Part shown: piece after piece, positions 61,392-64,000 of the stretch | How the letters are laid out: each line of letters starts with the position of its first letter | How positions within the stretch are numbered: position 1 is the first letter of the stretch | Assembly (NCBI RefSeq): GCF_000615905.1 | Contig: NZ_BAMN01000002.1 | Coordinates: 1 to 64,000 of the forward strand | Source: Companilactobacillus nodensis DSM 19682 = JCM 14932 = NBRC 107160 | Lineage (GTDB): Bacteria; Bacillota; Bacilli; Lactobacillales; Lactobacillaceae | Length of the DNA stretch: 64,000 nucleotides | Direction of reading: 5' to 3' | Program-made: the position numbers and the translations under genes | The notes under the pieces: generated by a model | What the model saw: only the letters and a program-made list of their open reading frames with translations | Databases searched by the model: none | Told to the model about the DNA's origin: nothing

Positions 61392-62219
61392 ATGAAAAGA
61401 TTCAAGTATTTGTCATTGATCATCACGTCATTGCTCCTAGTTCTGACGCTTGCCGGATGTGGAACACAACCATTATCTTCCCAAAATGTTTTGGAAAACG
61501 ACAAGAAGTCGAACACGATTACTTGGGGTGTTAAGGCTGATCAAAAATTGATCGGTTTGATCGACGTTAAAGATGGTCAGGAAAAAGGTTTTGAAATTGA
61601 TTTGGCTAAGGCTATTACCAAAAAAGTCCTTGGCAAGAATGGTAATGCGAAGTTCGTTACCGTTACATCACAATCACGTATTCCATTGTTAAAGAATGGA
61701 AATATCGATGCGATCATCGCGACAATGTCTATTTTGCCGGATCGTAAAAAGGTCATTGATTTTTCAGATTCGTATTTTGACGCTGGACAATCGATCTTAG
61801 TTAAAAAGAATTCATCTATTAAGAGCGTTAAGGATCTGAATGGTAAGACTGTAACTAGTGCTGTTGGTTCTAACTCAGTTGATAATATTCAAAAGATTGC
61901 TCCGAAGGCTCGAGTACTTCAACTTCCTGACTTTGCGCAAGCATTGACAGCTTTGAAGTCTGGTCAGGGTGATGCTATGACAACTGATAATGTTATTTTG
62001 GCTGGTCTAGCAGTTGAAAACCCTGACTACAAGTTAGTCGGTGGAACATTTACAACTGAACCTTATGGTATTGGTATCAATAAAGGTCAACCTGATTTCC
62101 GTAACGCCATCAACAAGGGTCTTGCAGAAGTTATTAAGGACGGAACATACAACAAACTGATCATGAAGTGGTTCGGTAATGTTCCAGGATTTGATTACAA
62201 GGAGGTGCTGAGAAAATGA
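61392..62219 (+). CDS. glnH: Glutamine/glutamate-binding lipoprotein
   Basis: 275 residues. Lipobox LVLTLAGCG with the lipid Cys near 23; SBP family 3 (GFEIDLAKAITKK, SRIPLLKNGNIDAIIATMSILPDRK, YFDAGQSILVKK). Binds the amino acid outside. Its stop overlaps the next start (ATGA). Confidence 0.9.
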   Translation: MKRFKYLSLIITSLLLVLTLAGCGTQPLSSQNVLENDKKSNTITWGVKADQKLIGLIDVKDGQEKGFEIDLAKAITKKVLGKNGNAKFVTVTSQSRIPLLKNGNIDAIIATMSILPDRKKVIDFSDSYFDAGQSILVKKNSSIKSVKDLNGKTVTSAVGSNSVDNIQKIAPKARVLQLPDFAQALTALKSGQGDAMTTDNVILAGLAVENPDYKLVGGTFTTEPYGIGINKGQPDFRNAINKGLAEVIKDGTYNKLIMKWFGNVPGFDYKEVLRK

Positions 62220-62854
62220 TAAAACTACTAGTAGATAATTGGTCAGCCTTTATTTCTGGATTCGGTTGGACAGTCTTATCCAGTCTCTTGGCACTATTCT
62301 TCAGTTTGATCATCGGTTCACTGTTCGCTATTTTGGAAGTTATGCCTAGTAAAGTTGCTCGTGTGATTGGGAATGTTTATGTTGAAGTTTTCCGTAATAT
62401 CCCGTTGTTGGTTATCACGATGTTCTTCTATCTGGTTATTACACTATACGTGGTGAAAATCAATGGATTCACAGCCGGTACGATTGGACTGACGATTTAT
62501 ACTTCAGCCTTTATCGCTGAAACAGTTCGTTCAGGTATTAACTCAGTTGATGTTGGTCAGATGGAAGCCGCCCGTGCGCAGGGAATGACTTTTTGGCAAG
62601 CTATGCAGAACGTTGTTTTGCCACAGGCATTCAAACTGGTTATTCCGCCACTAGGTAATCAATTCATTAACTTGGTTAAGAATTCATCAGTTCTAGCTTT
62701 CGTGGCTGGATTTGACTTGATGTATCAAGGTAATGCGATTGCTTCAACAACCTTTGAAACAGTCAATACATATGTTGTTGTCGGCTTGTTCTACTTAGTT
62801 ATTACATTGCCGATCAGTTATTACATGCAACATCTAGAAAGAAAATTAGCTTAG
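62216..62854 (+). CDS. glnP: Amino acid ABC transporter permease 1
   Basis: 212 residues, about five helices. HisM/GlnP-type EAA loop VDVGQMEAARAQGMTFWQAMQNVVLPQAF. Coupled to glnH by the ATGA overlap. The site AAGGAGGTG lies inside the end of glnH. Confidence 0.88.
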   Translation: MIKLLVDNWSAFISGFGWTVLSSLLALFFSLIIGSLFAILEVMPSKVARVIGNVYVEVFRNIPLLVITMFFYLVITLYVVKINGFTAGTIGLTIYTSAFIAETVRSGINSVDVGQMEAARAQGMTFWQAMQNVVLPQAFKLVIPPLGNQFINLVKNSSVLAFVAGFDLMYQGNAIASTTFETVNTYVVVGLFYLVITLPISYYMQHLERKLA

Positions 62855-62867
62855 GGGAGGACGTATT

Positions 62868-63521
62868 ATGCAAAACTGGATAGACGCGTATTCATGGATC
62901 AATATACGATTCCTGCTCCAAGGGCTAGAAATCACAATTTTGATCTCAGTAATTTCAGTAGTATTAAGTTTTATTTTTGGTTCAGTTCTAGGAATTATTC
63001 GTTATGCGAAGATTCCATATTTTTCAAGGATCATTGGTTTTATTATCGATGTTATCCGTAACTTACCATTGCTTTTGATCATCTTCTTTACATACTTTGG
63101 TTTGCCAGCATTTGGTTTCAAACCAGATACGATTCCAGCAGCCATTTTAGCGATGACAGTCTTCGAATCAATGATGATCGCCGAGATTATCCGTTCAGGT
63201 ATTTTGGCTGTTGATATTGGTCAGATGGAAGCGTCTCGTGCTATGGGTATGAAGATGGGCCAAGCTATGTGGCACGTTGTTTTACCACAGGCTTACAAAA
63301 AAATGATCCCAGCTTTGGTTAGTCAATTTATTTCATTGATCAAGGATACTTCATTGGCAACGATTATCGTTGTGCCAGAGTTGATGCAACATGGACAAGT
63401 GGTTTATGGACAAAATCCTAATTACATTATTCCGGTCTTCGTTGCGATGGCTATAATGTACTTTGTTGTTTGTTACGCTTTGTCGTTGTTGTCTAAAGTT
63501 ATTGACAGACGAATGGCTTAA
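62868..63521 (+). CDS. glnM: Amino acid ABC transporter permease 2
   Basis: 217 residues, five helices, EAA loop VDIGQMEASRAMGMKMGQAMWHVVLPQAY. Forms a heterodimer with permease 1. Site GGGGAGG before the ATG at 62868. Last gene of the operon. Confidence 0.88.
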   Translation: MQNWIDAYSWINIRFLLQGLEITILISVISVVLSFIFGSVLGIIRYAKIPYFSRIIGFIIDVIRNLPLLLIIFFTYFGLPAFGFKPDTIPAAILAMTVFESMMIAEIIRSGILAVDIGQMEASRAMGMKMGQAMWHVVLPQAYKKMIPALVSQFISLIKDTSLATIIVVPELMQHGQVVYGQNPNYIIPVFVAMAIMYFVVCYALSLLSKVIDRRMA

Positions 63522-63529
63522 AAAAATTA

Positions 63530-63552
63530 GAATGCGCAAGCATTCTTTTTTG
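63530..63552 (+). terminator. Terminator of the glnQHPM operon
   Basis: GAATGC (63530-63535) and GCATTC (63540-63545), then a T-run. Confidence 0.7.
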
Positions 63553-63585
63553 TTTGGTTTGTGGTTGGTTATGCCGCCTGCGGTT

Positions 63586-63743
63586 GGAAGTGAGTGAGCC
63601 TGCTGTGGGACCGACTTCAGCCAAGGTCTGAAGTCTCGCATTTGAACTCCGCATAGACCGCAAATTTCAAATGTCGTCCAGTAGAATGGGAACGGCATGA
63701 ACCGCCGTTCTCATTCTACTATCACTGCTGGCTCGTCACTTCC
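63586..63743 (+). repeat. Structured repeat element, copy Y1
   Basis: Closing stem GGAAGTGA..GAGCC (63586-63600)/GGCTC..TCACTTCC (63730-63743). Hairpin CTTCAG-CCAAGGT-CTGAAG (63615-63633). Core AGACCGCAAATTTCAAA (63655-63671), identical to X1, within CATTTGAA/TTCAAATG. Long hairpin of 17 bp (63680-63696 with 63704-63720). Ends with CCTCCGGCT. Not coding. Confidence 0.65.
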
Positions 63744-63824
63744 ATCCTCCGGCTGAAGTATCCGCTGTTAGTGTTGGGATGCTCAATCTGGGTGCTAGTG
63801 CTGCTAGTATTAGCTGGAGGTGGA

Positions 63825-63950
63825 GAGATTTTTACCAGCCGTGAGTGTGGCGTAAGCCACAGGACGAGCTTTAAGATTTGCGAAGCAAAGCTCAAAGTCG
63901 AGGTCCGAGACCATGGCTCGGGCCGGTCCCCACGGCAGGTAAAACATCTC
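63825..63950 (-). repeat. Structured repeat element, copy Y2 (inverted)
   Basis: Closing stem GAGATTTTTACC (63825-63836)/GGTAAAACATCTC (63938-63950). Hairpin CCGAG-ACCATGG-CTCGG (63905-63921), the complement of the CCAAGGT-type loop. Preceded by AGCTGGAGG (63812-63820), cf. AGCCGGAGG at X2. Open frames across it on either strand are not supported by family similarity or ribosome sites. 63951-64000 holds nothing recognisable. Confidence 0.55.
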
Positions 63951-64000
63951 GGAATCGTAAGCGGCAATAGAAAACCAAAATTAGAGAATTATTAAAATGA

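Noticed and set aside
63722-63967. Open frames of 74-81 codons on both strands across the Y2 element
   Set aside because: They follow from the high GC and palindromic sequence, lack ribosome sites and match no family; structure explains the sequence better.

Overview
The window is a low-GC Firmicutes chromosome segment, most likely from Lactobacillaceae and probably the Companilactobacillus group. This genus call is inference: it rests on an Mga-type regulator, a class Ib nrdHIEF operon, ISL3/ISLre2 remnants, HPK10/LytTR bacteriocin signalling with enterocin-A-type immunity genes, oligopeptide and glutamine ABC transporters, and cre-like sites. No rRNA, tRNA, CRISPR array or prophage module was found.

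Layout. 0.3-10.3 kb: Mga-like regulator, a structured RNA with its own promoter and terminator, an MFS gene with a one-base frameshift, an alpha/beta hydrolase, a TSUP/DUF1634 pair, and an operon of nuclease-helicase, MmcB-like protein and sce7725-family protein. 10.3-14.4 kb: IS debris (ISLre2, two ISL3 relics) around a GC-rich acetyltransferase, then an ene-reductase/MerR pair flanked by inverted MITE-like units. 14.4-18.3 kb: nrdHIEF behind NrdR boxes. 18.5-25.0 kb: mostly core genes. 25.4-34.6 kb: an N-acetylneuraminate (sialic acid) island with lyase, epimerase, ROK kinase, RpiR regulator, Na+/solute symporter, antiporter, two esterases and a TIM-barrel isomerase. 34.6-37.5 kb: a Fic fragment, a Panacea-type pair and YefM/YoeB. 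37.8-44.9 kb: opp operon and hflX. 45.1-54.1 kb: two more toxin-antitoxin pairs and a bacteriocin-immunity regulon with its two-component system, then a Fic protein. 54.4-59.6 kb: ABC-F, MazE/PemK and BceAB-type genes. 59.6-64 kb: large non-coding structured regions on both sides of a glnQHPM operon.

How it works together. The sialic acid genes import and deacetylate the sugar, cleave it with NanA, phosphorylate ManNAc with the ROK kinase and epimerise it with NanE. The symporter, antiporter, hydrolases and isomerase form one divergent operon. The kinase-regulator pair sits in an operon whose promoter carries direct repeats of the type TTCAGGA. The same 22-bp-spaced boxes, mostly 28 bp before a -10, stand in front of six transcripts, most of which encode immunity proteins. 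No bacteriocin or pheromone gene is visible, so the locus looks like an eavesdropping or protection system.

Most notable: (1) three copies of a putative small-RNA gene whose loops carry runs of C (CCCCCC, CCUCCCC) closed by covarying stems, two of them exactly bounding the sialic acid island; (2) four copies of a roughly 130-160 bp structured element at 59.9-60.3 and 63.6-63.95 kb with covarying stems and a shared 17-nt core; (3) the immunity regulon without a bacteriocin. Six single-base deletions, most of them in short homopolymers, break otherwise conserved genes, and sequencing error is a real possibility for them.
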